The notes: generated by a model from the sequence alone, not told the origin. 64,000 nucleotides of DNA from Legionella cherrii (GCF_900635815.1 NZ_LR134173.1:2202001-2266000); one strand, 5' to 3'. Shown: positions 9,107 through 18,656, numbered from the stretch's first letter. Translations and numbers: made by a program.

Positions 9107-10192
9107 ATGTTTGTTACTCAACTCCAGAAGGCGATTACATACATTAGAGAAACGCAAGAGATAGCCCTATTTATTACAATGGCTGATACAAGGTTATCAG
9201 CGATGTTTCGTATATCACCTTTATTTTACATCACATTGCCTTTTATAGGTTTTTTGTTGACGGTAAATGCGATAATTAACGGGTATAAACTTGCAAAAGC
9301 CAGCAACCGCAATTTTGATCAATGGTCACTTTTTTTAACTTCTGCAGTTTGTGCGGTATTAGCAAGTATATCACTTTATGGCGCTGCTCTATCCAAATTA
9401 TTTAGTTTTAGCTTTGCAGCAGGTCCTTGGTTTTTTTTCAGTAGCTTAGCCTTATCATTAGGGCATCAGTTGGTCATGTTGGCACTCAATTCATATAGAG
9501 CTTATGAGTCTCCCCAAAACAGTACTCAACGAATGCATTACCTACAGGCGGCTTTCAATAACTTGTTTGTGATATCTTTCTTAGCTGCCGCCTTAGGGGC
9601 AGTTGTATTTGCCTTACTCTTTCCTATTGTTCCTGCACTAGGTACGGTATTTTCCCTTGCGGCGGTCGTGTTTACTGGTGTTGATATCTTGTGGCGTATG
9701 ATTCCTCATGAGATAAAAAAATCCATTAAGGGATGGTTTTATTTGAGTAAACCTAATGTCATCCAAGATGCGATTGCAAATCAGGAGGAAACTTTAATAC
9801 CCCAGGATTCTAACGAAATGGAGCCGAGGCATCATAGACTGTTTACTTGTTGTGATTACAGTGCATTGATTCGCACAATGGCTTTGGAAGAGGCCAAACC
9901 TTATCTGTTAAAACTTATTCGTCAGAAATTAATCAGATTAGCGCACAATCAAGATTCACAGAATGAGACAATAAAAGATAAAATTTACTTATTGACAGCA
10001 ATGTCAAAAGTAATACAAAGCTCAGAAGATATCTCTAAAAAGGATGTGTTGACGAAATTTCCTTTAGCTTTTCAACACTTTTGGGCTGAGAAGGGAGAGG
10101 TAGAGCAATTATTTGATGCTGTACTTGTTTTTCGAAACAGAGAGCAAGCAAATCAGGATACTCCTTCATCACAAGTCGTATTTACTGGATAG
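9107..10192 (+). CDS. Polytopic membrane protein of unknown function (possible effector)
   Basis: 361 residues with no family I recognise. Hydrophobic helices lie at about residues 37-60, 75-98, 102-125 and two closely spaced ones at 152-200. A soluble C-terminal part of about 150 residues follows, rich in charged and helical stretches (ALEEAKPYLLKLIRQ). The start is supported by CAGGAGG 5-6 bp upstream of ATG. It stands alone between the lysS repeats and an orphan phosphatase-like gene. Membrane proteins with a soluble tail and no housekeeping homologue are frequent among Legionella Dot/Icm substrates. That role is inference from context; an ordinary inner-membrane protein is equally possible. 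Confidence 0.7.
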   Translation: MFVTQLQKAITYIRETQEIALFITMADTRLSAMFRISPLFYITLPFIGFLLTVNAIINGYKLAKASNRNFDQWSLFLTSAVCAVLASISLYGAALSKLFSFSFAAGPWFFFSSLALSLGHQLVMLALNSYRAYESPQNSTQRMHYLQAAFNNLFVISFLAAALGAVVFALLFPIVPALGTVFSLAAVVFTGVDILWRMIPHEIKKSIKGWFYLSKPNVIQDAIANQEETLIPQDSNEMEPRHHRLFTCCDYSALIRTMALEEAKPYLLKLIRQKLIRLAHNQDSQNETIKDKIYLLTAMSKVIQSSEDISKKDVLTKFPLAFQHFWAEKGEVEQLFDAVLVFRNREQANQDTPSSQVVFTG

Positions 10193-10381
10193 CTTTTACC
10201 TCTTAATAAGTATTTATCGAGTCGTTATGAGATGGGAAGTTAATTGGTTTTTCTTTTCAGATTTATTTTATTTGCTGTATAATTATCTTTCTTTGTGATT
10301 TGAATATCACTCAATTGCTTTGTGCGTGGGCTATATTAATACTATGCATTACTAAAAAGTCTCCGAGATTAGAGAGTTATC

Positions 10382-12268
10382 ATGCCTTTTAAATATCGAG
10401 CAATTACAGCAAATTGTGGTAATGATACTATTGGTATTGAAGCCAGTAGCAATCTTGCCAATAATATCGATGCGGATGGAGCAGATTTTTATATTATCAA
10501 CTGTCAAGAAACCCACTTTGAGAAAACTCAAAAACAGCTTGAAGAAGCGTTAATTAAGAAGGGCTATAAAGTCAAGTGTTTGGCGCAAATGGCTACCCAT
10601 ACTAAAGCGGATACTCAACTTCATTCGAATACAGGAATAGCAACCTTTATTGTTTATAAGAATGAATTAGATTTAAGCGATATCAAGTCAGCCGAAGCAA
10701 GACGTACTCCTGCAAGTGGTTTTTTGGAGAGAATCAGTAGTGGTTCAGGATTCAATAAAGGAGGATTGGTTACTAATTTTGCCATAAAGCGAAACGATGG
10801 GGAGCGTATCGATATACAAGCGGTAAGTGGGCATTTAGATGCAAGCAGTATGTTGAAGCGCAATCAAGATTGGCATATGCTCCATAAAAAAACGATAAAA
10901 GATGTGCGCAATTGGGATCAACTTCTGGCGGCCTGTCCTAATTTAATGGTTTCAGGATATGATGCGAATACTCGCAACCGACTTAATGATAAAAACGAAG
11001 AAATTAACATGTGGGATAATCCGGAGAAATATCCTGAAATACACGCACTTGATCGTGCTTCTCTTGCGGCAGCTCGATATAGTGGTCAATCCACCTATGC
11101 TCATGCGCCAGGCCCGGATCCTAAACGACCGGGTTATGCAGGAGGAGGTATGCTTGATTTTGTGACCATTTATGATGGAAAAATATCCAAAGAAGGAATT
11201 GTAACTGATGAGCAAGTTGTACAACAGTTCGAACCCGAGCTCAATTCTGAGCGAGATCATAATGTGATTGTTAGTCCACTCTGTACCAGCCTTGAGGCAA
11301 GCCCTTTTGAACGAGTTAAGAATCTAATGGCTTCTCGCTTATATGGCGTTGCGCCTCTCTTGGCTGAGGAAATTCAAAAAATGAAGGAGACTGATGAGGG
11401 CAAAGATCGATTAGTAGAAATTTATCAACAATATTTAGGTCCAGAGGGTTTTTTAGATCAAGCGATTGCGTTGCATCAAAGCAAATTGGTGTATGTTCAG
11501 CAGTTAATGAATCTTTCATTGGATGAACGTTTGAAAGATGAGGTTTCAAAGACGCTATTTGGTGAACTTGAATGGTGTGCTGGCAACCCAGACCAATTAG
11601 CAGCACAACAAGAATTAATGAAAGCATTTCTTAATTCGCTAGCTGAGTGTGAGCATGCGGTAGGAATCAAAGCGCGTTTGGATTGTTATCTTGAGTTGAA
11701 AGAAAAGATCCGCAAGAATGAACGAATCAATGCAGCTGAAGCGTTTCAAGATGCAGCAGTTCAAACGTATCAAAAACTTTATATTAATTTTGCAACAAAA
11801 TTATATAAGCATACGGATTCTCTACCAGAGCTTCAAGGTGCAATGGAGAAATTATTAAAACGTCTTGATGCAATTGCTGATCATAATGTTGAAGCTGCAT
11901 TGAAAAGTCTGGATCCAAAGAAATTGGATCTGTTGACTCATATTATTGCACAGTGTGATGATAGCTTTAATTTTTCACATGCAGGTGAAATCGAGGACAT
12001 GGAAAAAACCAACGAGGAATTAATGAGTCTTTCTCATGAGGCAATGGGCAGTTCTTCTCCATTATGGCGCGCTTTGGCTGAGGCTGTGAAATTTTTTGTA
12101 TCTATAGTTTCTAAGGTATCACCCGACTCAACGTTGGCTGAACAGGGAGAGCTTGTTAAGAGTAAAAAATTATCGGATTCTATAATAAAGTATAGGACTG
12201 CTTTGCATGATATGCGTCCCCAAGAGAACAGCGGAAGCGATGACGAAAATATAATGACTTTGGATTGA
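10382..12268 (+). CDS. EEP-superfamily phosphatase/nuclease-like protein, effector candidate
   Basis: 628 residues. The first 310 carry the spaced signature of the exonuclease-endonuclease-phosphatase fold, as in inositol-5-phosphatases. These are ITANCGN (Asn11), CQETH (metal Glu43), SGHLDA (148-154), SGYDANTRN (Asp194, Asn196) and RDHNVIV (Asp and His near 291-292). The remaining half is mostly alpha-helical and ends in an acidic tail (SGSDDENIMTLD). There is no signal peptide. A metal-dependent phosphoesterase acting on host phosphoinositides is an attractive inference for a Legionella orphan with this layout, but a nuclease is not excluded. The ATG follows GAGATTAGAGAG. Confidence 0.72.
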   Translation: MPFKYRAITANCGNDTIGIEASSNLANNIDADGADFYIINCQETHFEKTQKQLEEALIKKGYKVKCLAQMATHTKADTQLHSNTGIATFIVYKNELDLSDIKSAEARRTPASGFLERISSGSGFNKGGLVTNFAIKRNDGERIDIQAVSGHLDASSMLKRNQDWHMLHKKTIKDVRNWDQLLAACPNLMVSGYDANTRNRLNDKNEEINMWDNPEKYPEIHALDRASLAAARYSGQSTYAHAPGPDPKRPGYAGGGMLDFVTIYDGKISKEGIVTDEQVVQQFEPELNSERDHNVIVSPLCTSLEASPFERVKNLMASRLYGVAPLLAEEIQKMKETDEGKDRLVEIYQQYLGPEGFLDQAIALHQSKLVYVQQLMNLSLDERLKDEVSKTLFGELEWCAGNPDQLAAQQELMKAFLNSLAECEHAVGIKARLDCYLELKEKIRKNERINAAEAFQDAAVQTYQKLYINFATKLYKHTDSLPELQGAMEKLLKRLDAIADHNVEAALKSLDPKKLDLLTHIIAQCDDSFNFSHAGEIEDMEKTNEELMSLSHEAMGSSSPLWRALAEAVKFFVSIVSKVSPDSTLAEQGELVKSKKLSDSIIKYRTALHDMRPQENSGSDDENIMTLD

Positions 12269-12300
12269 TTTTTTCAAATAAAATTAACGAGATATAGTTT

Positions 12301-13254
12301 ATGGTTTGGGAAGATACCTTAAAAAAAATCAGCAATAAAACAGCACTTGAAGCGGCTTCGCAATGGGTTGATCGACCACATAACCTGCAACTGATTAACA
12401 ATCAAATCAATTGTGTTTATCGTTTTGAATCTGCGGGAAAGGGATTCTATTTGCGCATGACTCATGAGCAGATTAGACCACAAAAGGAACTGCTTGCTGC
12501 CATCGATTTTCAACAACACTTGCTGCAAAATGATGCACCAGTTTCTGACGTTCTCGTGTCAAACAACGGGTGTTATATTGAAAGCGTTAGACAAGATGAA
12601 CTCTTTTTTTGGGCCCAAGTATGCTCTGAAGTGCCAGGGACAATCATGCATTTTGGATATGAGGGTAAAAATACCTACTTTCTCTGGGGACAAGCTTTGG
12701 CGCGTTTACACCGTGCTGCGGGAACTTATCAAGCGAAAGGACATCATTTTAGAAGCTGGCAGGACTTGTGGAATGAAACAGCCGATTACCTTGCTGATGA
12801 AGAAACGGCGATTCAGGATTTATTTCATAGCCTTGACCAACGCTTTGGATACTTTACGCCGAATAAGGTCAATTTTGGCCTCACGCATGGAGATCATCGT
12901 CCGGGTAATGTGCTGTTTGACGGCAAACAAATCCATTTTATTGATTTTGATGAGCCTGTCTATCATTGGTTTATCGCCGATATTGCAAAACCATTTTTAG
13001 ACTTATGCAGTAGACCTTATGCTGAATGGGCAGAAAAATTTGCATGGATGATTGAGGGGTATCAGAGTATTTTGCCTATAGACGCGCATTTATTGCAGTC
13101 GATTAATGATTTTAGCCAAATGAAGAGTTTGGATATTTATCTTTGGTGCAAATATAATTGGTTCGAACCTACAGCTCCAGGAGGAACGCCAAGAGCGCAA
13201 TGGTTGAATGAATTACGTCAAATGGCTTTTACTCCTCTATTCAATCTTAAATGA
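12301..13254 (+). CDS. APH-family phosphotransferase (aminoglycoside/homoserine kinase-like)
   Basis: 317 residues of the phosphotransferase enzyme family. The catalytic loop LTHGDHRPGNVL (Brenner-type HxDxxxxN) and the following metal aspartate motif FIDFDEPVYHWFIADIAKP are both intact. The N-lobe has NCVYRFESAGKGFYLRM in place of the classical Lys strand. The C-terminal half resembles SrkA/YihE and homoserine kinase type II proteins. It begins 32 bp after the EEP gene on the same strand and may be co-transcribed. The substrate (amino alcohol, small metabolite or protein) cannot be read from sequence. Confidence 0.82.
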   Translation: MVWEDTLKKISNKTALEAASQWVDRPHNLQLINNQINCVYRFESAGKGFYLRMTHEQIRPQKELLAAIDFQQHLLQNDAPVSDVLVSNNGCYIESVRQDELFFWAQVCSEVPGTIMHFGYEGKNTYFLWGQALARLHRAAGTYQAKGHHFRSWQDLWNETADYLADEETAIQDLFHSLDQRFGYFTPNKVNFGLTHGDHRPGNVLFDGKQIHFIDFDEPVYHWFIADIAKPFLDLCSRPYAEWAEKFAWMIEGYQSILPIDAHLLQSINDFSQMKSLDIYLWCKYNWFEPTAPGGTPRAQWLNELRQMAFTPLFNLK

Positions 13255-13295
13255 TTTAAAAAATACGTTTCTTACCCTTGCTGTTAATGAACATT

Positions 13296-14738
13296 CTAAA
13301 TTTTCAATAAATATTCCCTTATCTCACCGCATACTTCATTATCTTCGTTCAACCATCCCATGCTCTTCATTATTTCCTGACTGCGTTTTCCACTGCCTTG
13401 TTTGGAGTGTCCTTGAGCATGATCAACTAACTCTTTTAAGGACATATCCTTCTTAACATAGCTGGTAGCAAAAAATGAATACAAACCACACCAGGCGTTT
13501 TTATCGGAGGTCAATTTTGCATCATATTTTTGCATAAAATTGCTTTTTAAACGTTCTAAGTTTGCATTTAGTTTTTCCAACTCTGCCTGTTCTTTTGCTA
13601 AAACTAGATGGCTATTTAAAAAGTCAATATTGCTGGAATTTCCATATTTTTTAGCTTCAGCCATAATTTGCTCAATATGTTCTTGGGGCAAATCATTAGG
13701 ATTAGGGTAGATCTTGAAAGCACGCTGGAGTAAATCAGGCTCTTCAAGTGAGAGAGCTGACTTCATCAGTTGAACAAAACCAGCGGGATTTACATTTTTA
13801 TTTTCAATATGGGTTAACTCATTTAAGAGTTCAGTAAATAAAATAATGCCTTTCTTTCTTGCTTGAGTTAGAGCGATTTTAAGAGTTTCGTCATTGTTTA
13901 ATACCGGCATTAAATCTTCTTCGATTCCTCTTACAAAATCAAACCCATTTTCTATACCACCCTGTTTTTTAGAGGACATTTCATACATGGTACAAGCAAT
14001 GTTATTTGCTAAAAAGCTTAATCCTCTGAGAGGACCATAAAAAAAGTCGGATTTGTTCCTGGTTCCTGATTTCAATTCTTCCAGAGTTGGCACATAGGGT
14101 AAACTTGTTCCTGAAAAATCTGAGACAACATCCCAAAACATAAAGCCTATTACTGGCGGTTCTGTAGACTGCTCTGGAGGTAATTTAAAATAAAAATGTT
14201 CGCTATCATCTAAGGACCCCAAAATGCTAATGGGCAAGGAAAAGGTGAATGCAGTTGCGTATTCATTGATGATATTTTCTACCATTTTTAGTGCAAAAAT
14301 CTTATCCTTCAAGCGTTCTTTTAAGGTAATAATATCGGGTGGTGTACCAATAACCCTTTGATCCCCTTTGGCGTTATAAATGACAATAGATTCTTCTTGG
14401 CAAAGACTTGTAAAATCTTTTGTTACAAGAACATTAATGGTGTAGGTTGGCTTGCCGGGTTCTTGTATTTCGATAGGAGCAATTTCAAATCGTTGTGTTT
14501 TTAATCCCAAGTCCGTGATTTGATCAAGCAGGAATTTTTCCGTGCGAATTTTGTCATCCCAATTAATCCAACCTTTGTTTGGAACAAAAAAGCATAGGTT
14601 TGTGTCTTTAATCTTATAGACATGTTTTTCGGAACCCCCTCCAATTCGTTCACAATCGGTTTTTTTAAAAGTTTTACCGTTTAAAGTTAAGGTGATGTTA
14701 TGATTTTGGGTATAAAAACGCTGTAACCATTCTCTCAT
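13296..14738 (-). CDS. Kinase-like orphan protein, effector candidate
   Basis: 480 residues, convergent with the preceding phosphotransferase. Residues 31-43 (RIGGGSEKHVYKI) look like a kinase glycine-rich loop. A candidate alpha-C glutamate follows in RTEKFLLDQI, then a hinge-like INVLVTKDFTSL and an FMFWDVVSDFSG stretch that could hold the metal aspartate. No clean HRD motif is visible, so activity is uncertain. A predicted coiled coil (AELEKLNANLERLKSNF) precedes the C-terminus. Highly diverged kinase folds are common among Legionella effectors; a pseudokinase or a non-kinase is possible. There is no signal peptide. Confidence 0.55.
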   Translation of the reverse strand: MREWLQRFYTQNHNITLTLNGKTFKKTDCERIGGGSEKHVYKIKDTNLCFFVPNKGWINWDDKIRTEKFLLDQITDLGLKTQRFEIAPIEIQEPGKPTYTINVLVTKDFTSLCQEESIVIYNAKGDQRVIGTPPDIITLKERLKDKIFALKMVENIINEYATAFTFSLPISILGSLDDSEHFYFKLPPEQSTEPPVIGFMFWDVVSDFSGTSLPYVPTLEELKSGTRNKSDFFYGPLRGLSFLANNIACTMYEMSSKKQGGIENGFDFVRGIEEDLMPVLNNDETLKIALTQARKKGIILFTELLNELTHIENKNVNPAGFVQLMKSALSLEEPDLLQRAFKIYPNPNDLPQEHIEQIMAEAKKYGNSSNIDFLNSHLVLAKEQAELEKLNANLERLKSNFMQKYDAKLTSDKNAWCGLYSFFATSYVKKDMSLKELVDHAQGHSKQGSGKRSQEIMKSMGWLNEDNEVCGEIREYLLKI

Positions 14739-15032
14739 TTGATGTAAAAAAAAGTTGATTTGCCTGATATTTTGTCATTAGAGCAAAATAATAGCAATGC
14801 CATATATAAATTGATCGGATTTGTTGGCTTTTAGTCAACACCTAAAATATAAACAAATTATATAGAGACTCGATAGCATGGTTTGCACAGAAAAAATACT
14901 TGATTTCTTAATTTAGATGAAAGCTACCAGTATTAGGAAAGGCCAAGCTGGGATTGTTATCTTGTTTAATACTAAAAATGGTGCTCGTATTTACTACGAG
15001 CAATGCTTGAGATTTTGCTTGCTTTAGCTTCT

Positions 15033-16028
15033 CTACTTCCTCATCGATTTCGAGATTATCTGAGCTAATGTTCGTGCTTTAAGGAGAGATTGTTCCGCTT
15101 TTTCCCAATTTTTTTCCAATCGATAACAACAGGCCATATTTAACCAAGCATTAGTTTGAACCTTTCTGTCACTGGTTTGCTCAAGAATCATGGCAAACTT
15201 TTTTCTTGCTTCCGTATACATCTCTTGCTTGAAGGAACACATACCTGCTTGATTGAGTGCAGGAATATGACTTTGATCCAATTCAAGAGTTAAGGAATAG
15301 AGTTCTTGTGCTTTTACATATTCTTTACTTTGATACAGATGATGACCAAATTGAACATAACATTCAGTTAGATTTTCTGTAATCACTTTTTGGAGTGCGC
15401 AATCCTCCTTCGGGCAATGAGCTAAGGCTTCACGATAATAGTGAATGGCACACATAAAGTGCATGCTGATTTCCTCTTGCGTATATTTTCCTACTGATGA
15501 TTGATTTAATAGATGAATATATAGTTCATGCCAACTTGCGGCGGTATGTAAAAACTTAGGATTATCACTACATAGTTCCAGGACTGAAATGAGTGCAATT
15601 TGTGCGTCCCTAAGTAAAATAAAGCAATTTTGTAAATTGGACTTGAGATAATCTTGAGCCAGCTTCATATAGCTCAATCCCAAATTATGTCGTGCTGACA
15701 CACAATTAAAGTCATTCTCAATCGCAGCAAAGTAGTATGTAATCGCTACCTCATTCTGGTTGTTTGCCGCATAACACTGTCCTAGAAGATCAAATGCATC
15801 AGACCAGTTTCCCCGATTTTTTATTTTGATAGTTAATTCAAAAAATCGGTTCAAATAGGAAATCGCCTCGTTTTTTTCATCAGACAAAAAACATGATTTG
15901 CCTAAAAGAAAATAAGTTTCTGGACTTTCATGATTTAGATTAATTTCTTGGAGGAATAGTTTTTTTGCTTGTATATACTCGCCTCTTTTAAAAGCTTCTA
16001 CACCTTGTAAATGGAACGAATCAAACAT
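15033..16028 (-). CDS. Tetratricopeptide-repeat protein
   Basis: 331 residues made of TPR-like helical pairs from the start (FHLQGVEAFKRGEYIQAKKLF, then PETYFLLGKSCFLSDEKNEAISYL) to the end (AWLNMACCYRLEKNWEKAEQSLLKA). At least seven units are visible. There is no signal peptide, so it is a cytoplasmic or secreted scaffold. The frame stops at 15033, yet the -1 neighbouring frame stays open for more than 50 codons beyond it, down to a TAA at 14908-14910. That extension translates to a Lys/Glu-rich then Ser/Asn-rich tail, so the present end may be a truncation. The 14739-15032 gap otherwise holds only AT-rich DNA. Confidence 0.8.
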   Translation of the reverse strand: MFDSFHLQGVEAFKRGEYIQAKKLFLQEINLNHESPETYFLLGKSCFLSDEKNEAISYLNRFFELTIKIKNRGNWSDAFDLLGQCYAANNQNEVAITYYFAAIENDFNCVSARHNLGLSYMKLAQDYLKSNLQNCFILLRDAQIALISVLELCSDNPKFLHTAASWHELYIHLLNQSSVGKYTQEEISMHFMCAIHYYREALAHCPKEDCALQKVITENLTECYVQFGHHLYQSKEYVKAQELYSLTLELDQSHIPALNQAGMCSFKQEMYTEARKKFAMILEQTSDRKVQTNAWLNMACCYRLEKNWEKAEQSLLKARTLAQIISKSMRK

Positions 16029-16151
16029 TTTGCCGTCCTTAGAGTAGTTAAATGCTTTTATTATCTATATGCCAAATACCAGATTAACCCCAAATTTAGA
16101 ATATAATAAGCAGATGCTTTTTAATAGCCATTAAACTTTTGAGGGTATCTT

Positions 16152-16730
16152 ATGGTAATGATCCTTGGTATTAGTGGGGTATCCGGTGCAGGTAAATCAA
16201 CACTAGCTTCGGCTCTAGCAAAAGATTTAGATGCTGTAATCATTAGTTGGGATGAGTTTGATGCAATTTCAATCGCTCCAGAGGATTATGTTGAATGGCA
16301 TCAACGCGGACAAGATTATCAAGAATGGAATTACTGTGAACTTGCGCAGGTTCTCCAGGTATTGAGATCAGGAAACTCTATTGTGCACCCTATAACTCAT
16401 GAGGTATTGAAACCGACTGAGTTTATTATTTTTGATTCACCTTTAGGACGTTTGCATCAGCAGACCGGACAATATATCGATTTATGCGTGCATATTGAAG
16501 TTCCTTTGGATGTTTCTTTATGCAGAAGAGTGTTGCGTGATTATACAGAAGAAAATAAAGACAAAAAGACGCTTTTGGAGGAGTTGGCGTTTTATTTAAA
16601 TGAAGCAAGAACTTTATTTATTGATGAAGAGCTGAAAAAAAGTGCAGATTATATTCTTGACGGCATGGCTAAAATTGAGTTTCAAGTACAATTCGTTAAG
16701 AGTTTTTTAAGTCATGGGAAAAAGAAGTAA
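16152..16730 (+). CDS. Uridine-kinase-like P-loop kinase
   Basis: 192 residues. Walker A GVSGAGKST lies at residues 8-16. A lid/substrate segment (VIISWDEFDAISI) echoes the DxF/DSF motif of uridine and pantothenate kinases. FIIFDSPLGRLH is a Walker B-like strand, and CRRVLRDYTEE is a possible lid arginine segment. It is shorter than uridine kinases (about 210). The likely substrate is a nucleoside or other small metabolite; this is inferred from fold only. It stands alone between opposite-strand orphans, with GAGGGT just before the start. Confidence 0.72.
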   Translation: MVMILGISGVSGAGKSTLASALAKDLDAVIISWDEFDAISIAPEDYVEWHQRGQDYQEWNYCELAQVLQVLRSGNSIVHPITHEVLKPTEFIIFDSPLGRLHQQTGQYIDLCVHIEVPLDVSLCRRVLRDYTEENKDKKTLLEELAFYLNEARTLFIDEELKKSADYILDGMAKIEFQVQFVKSFLSHGKKK

Positions 16731-16772
16731 TGCAAACAAATCTTATTATTGAACTGAGGCTTTGGTTGGAAC

Positions 16773-16886
16773 ATGAACGAGGAGCAGGTGCTCATGTTCT
16801 ATGCCTATCTACAGGATGAATCGTCAGATATTTGGGAGTATGATTTAAAATATGAACGATGGTATTTACGCTGCTTATCACCCTAA
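16773..16886 (+). CDS. Possible 37-residue small protein or gene remnant
   Basis: A short open frame behind the P-loop kinase encodes a tryptophan/tyrosine-rich peptide (MNEEQVLMFYAYLQDE, ending ERWYLRCLSP). The composition looks protein-like rather than random, and GGTTGGAAC lies just upstream. A second tiny frame of 33 codons starts at about 16851. Either this is a genuine small gene or the decayed remnant of a longer one. I do not recognise it. Confidence 0.25.
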   Translation: MNEEQVLMFYAYLQDESSDIWEYDLKYERWYLRCLSP

Positions 16887-16960
16887 AAATTGTTTTCCAA
16901 GATCTAATGAAAAGAAGTTAGATGAACCAGAGGGATTGATTCACCTAACTTTATAATCAT

Positions 16961-18463
16961 TTATTTTCTTATAGGAGAAGTTAACGAATTCTGCTCAGCT
17001 AGCCTGTCATAAGCTTTTATCAAACAATCGGTAGCGCATTGTGTGACTCGTTCATAGTCGTCAACAGTGAGTACCGTTTCAAAATATTTGAATAGTTTTT
17101 CAATAATATCTTGAAGCTCTAGTCCTAAAAAGGACACACTCGATTGGTTTTCAGTACTAAATTGCATTCTTAAATGAAGAATAAATTTTTCAGGGGATGG
17201 CGTATGGACAAATGAACGAACAAATGGCTTTAAAAGAATGGAATATTCTTTTGATAAACCTCTTAGCTTTTCAGTCGCCTCGATAGCTGTTTCTGCATCC
17301 TTGCCACTTGCTAATAAAAATAGCTGGACTGCCATTTGAATGGCGGGATTAAATTGTTTCCCTTTATATACTGAACTTTCTTGCTTTAAATTCATCGCGG
17401 CAAACAATAGAGTATGGGCAATTTTTGCTAGAGATTTTTCAGCTTTTTTACCTTCTGAATATTCAGTTCTTGAATAGAAATATGCGTCAGCCCATTTTTT
17501 GAATTCATTTAAAAACAGTTTACTGCCTTCTGTAGCTTTGGCCAAAATAGGTTGTGGCAAATGAATTTGCGGTGCAAGATTAGGTTGCGGCATCGATGAC
17601 ACGTTAATCTGCTCATCATCCATCATCATGGAAGCTATATCAGTGGCAGTAGTACTTAAAAGTTCCAAACCACTCAATTCGGGTGTATCTTCATTCTCAA
17701 AATGTCTTGATTCGGAACTGGATGCACTGGTTTGATCCCTTGTATCATCCTTTTTCTTCTTTGCATCGGATAAATGTTCTGTATCTGCATGACTATCATC
17801 GGTTTCAAGGTGATAACGTTTTGCTGTTTGTTGTGGCGGTGGGCTATCGAGTAAATTTCGTGCTGATTTAAGCCCTTCCTGAATTGAGTCTAGGAGTGTA
17901 CTGTCAATTGAAAGTTGCTCTCGGAGAATGCGATCTTTATATCTCTTAGCCAGAATTTTTTTAAAATGGGTATATTCAGCAATAATATCTGTTAATTCTT
18001 CTCGTTCTGAGCTGGAATTTTGCAAATTGTTCTTTAAAATAAAAAAAAGCCGCATTTCAGCTTGAAGAAATTTAATCTTATGCAGCTGAAAGTTCGCAAT
18101 GAGCAGATGCTCTGAGTGTTCTTTATTTAAGAGGGAAGGAGGAAGTATCGCGGTGTAATTAATAATTTTTTGAAAACAAGCACTTGCTTTGCTACAAAGA
18201 TTCAGTAGATCATTAAGATTTTTGCTATTATTTTTTTTTGCAAGTGCATAATGAATGTAGCTGAACGCCATCGTTAATAAAGCCTGGTTATTTTCCAATA
18301 AGTCAAAAGCAGATACTTTTTTGTAGAGTTTTCTTAAATAGGAGTTAGGTATCTCTTCAAATAGTCCAATATTTTCAGCCAATAAGTCTACTTGCTTTGG
18401 ATCAGCTAAATAATTATTTAAATTAGTTTGTATTTTTTTAAGTATTTTCGTTAACTTGGACAT
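16961..18463 (-). CDS. Helical orphan protein with a disordered centre, effector candidate
   Basis: 500 residues. An alpha-helical N-terminal half (to about 200) is joined to a helical C-terminal half (from about 305) by a low-complexity acidic/Ser/Lys segment (HLSDAKKKKDDTRDQ, ASSSESRHFENEDTP). There are no signal peptide, membrane helices or catalytic motif I can name. It is the last gene of the accessory block and is transcribed away from the P-loop kinase. The length, lack of homology cues and hydrophilic tail fit a Dot/Icm substrate, but this is context-based inference only. Confidence 0.6.
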   Translation of the reverse strand: MSKLTKILKKIQTNLNNYLADPKQVDLLAENIGLFEEIPNSYLRKLYKKVSAFDLLENNQALLTMAFSYIHYALAKKNNSKNLNDLLNLCSKASACFQKIINYTAILPPSLLNKEHSEHLLIANFQLHKIKFLQAEMRLFFILKNNLQNSSSEREELTDIIAEYTHFKKILAKRYKDRILREQLSIDSTLLDSIQEGLKSARNLLDSPPPQQTAKRYHLETDDSHADTEHLSDAKKKKDDTRDQTSASSSESRHFENEDTPELSGLELLSTTATDIASMMMDDEQINVSSMPQPNLAPQIHLPQPILAKATEGSKLFLNEFKKWADAYFYSRTEYSEGKKAEKSLAKIAHTLLFAAMNLKQESSVYKGKQFNPAIQMAVQLFLLASGKDAETAIEATEKLRGLSKEYSILLKPFVRSFVHTPSPEKFILHLRMQFSTENQSSVSFLGLELQDIIEKLFKYFETVLTVDDYERVTQCATDCLIKAYDRLAEQNSLTSPIRK

Positions 18464-18656
18464 GGGTTCCCTTCGATAAAATTGATATTATTTAAAGCCA
18501 ACAGCCTAAGGCTGTTCCACTCATTTTTTATGAAGGGCGAATTATGATGCAGAATGATGAAAAAAACACTATCAAAATGACACTTTTTTTGTGAAATTGT
18601 TCAGTGTGTAGGGTTTTAATGCAGGTTGGGTTTTACAACCCAACCTGTCTGAGCGC

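Noticed and set aside
12464..13000. 178-codon open frame inside the APH-family gene
   Set aside because: Same strand, different frame from an intact phosphotransferase with catalytic motifs; no recognisable motif of its own.
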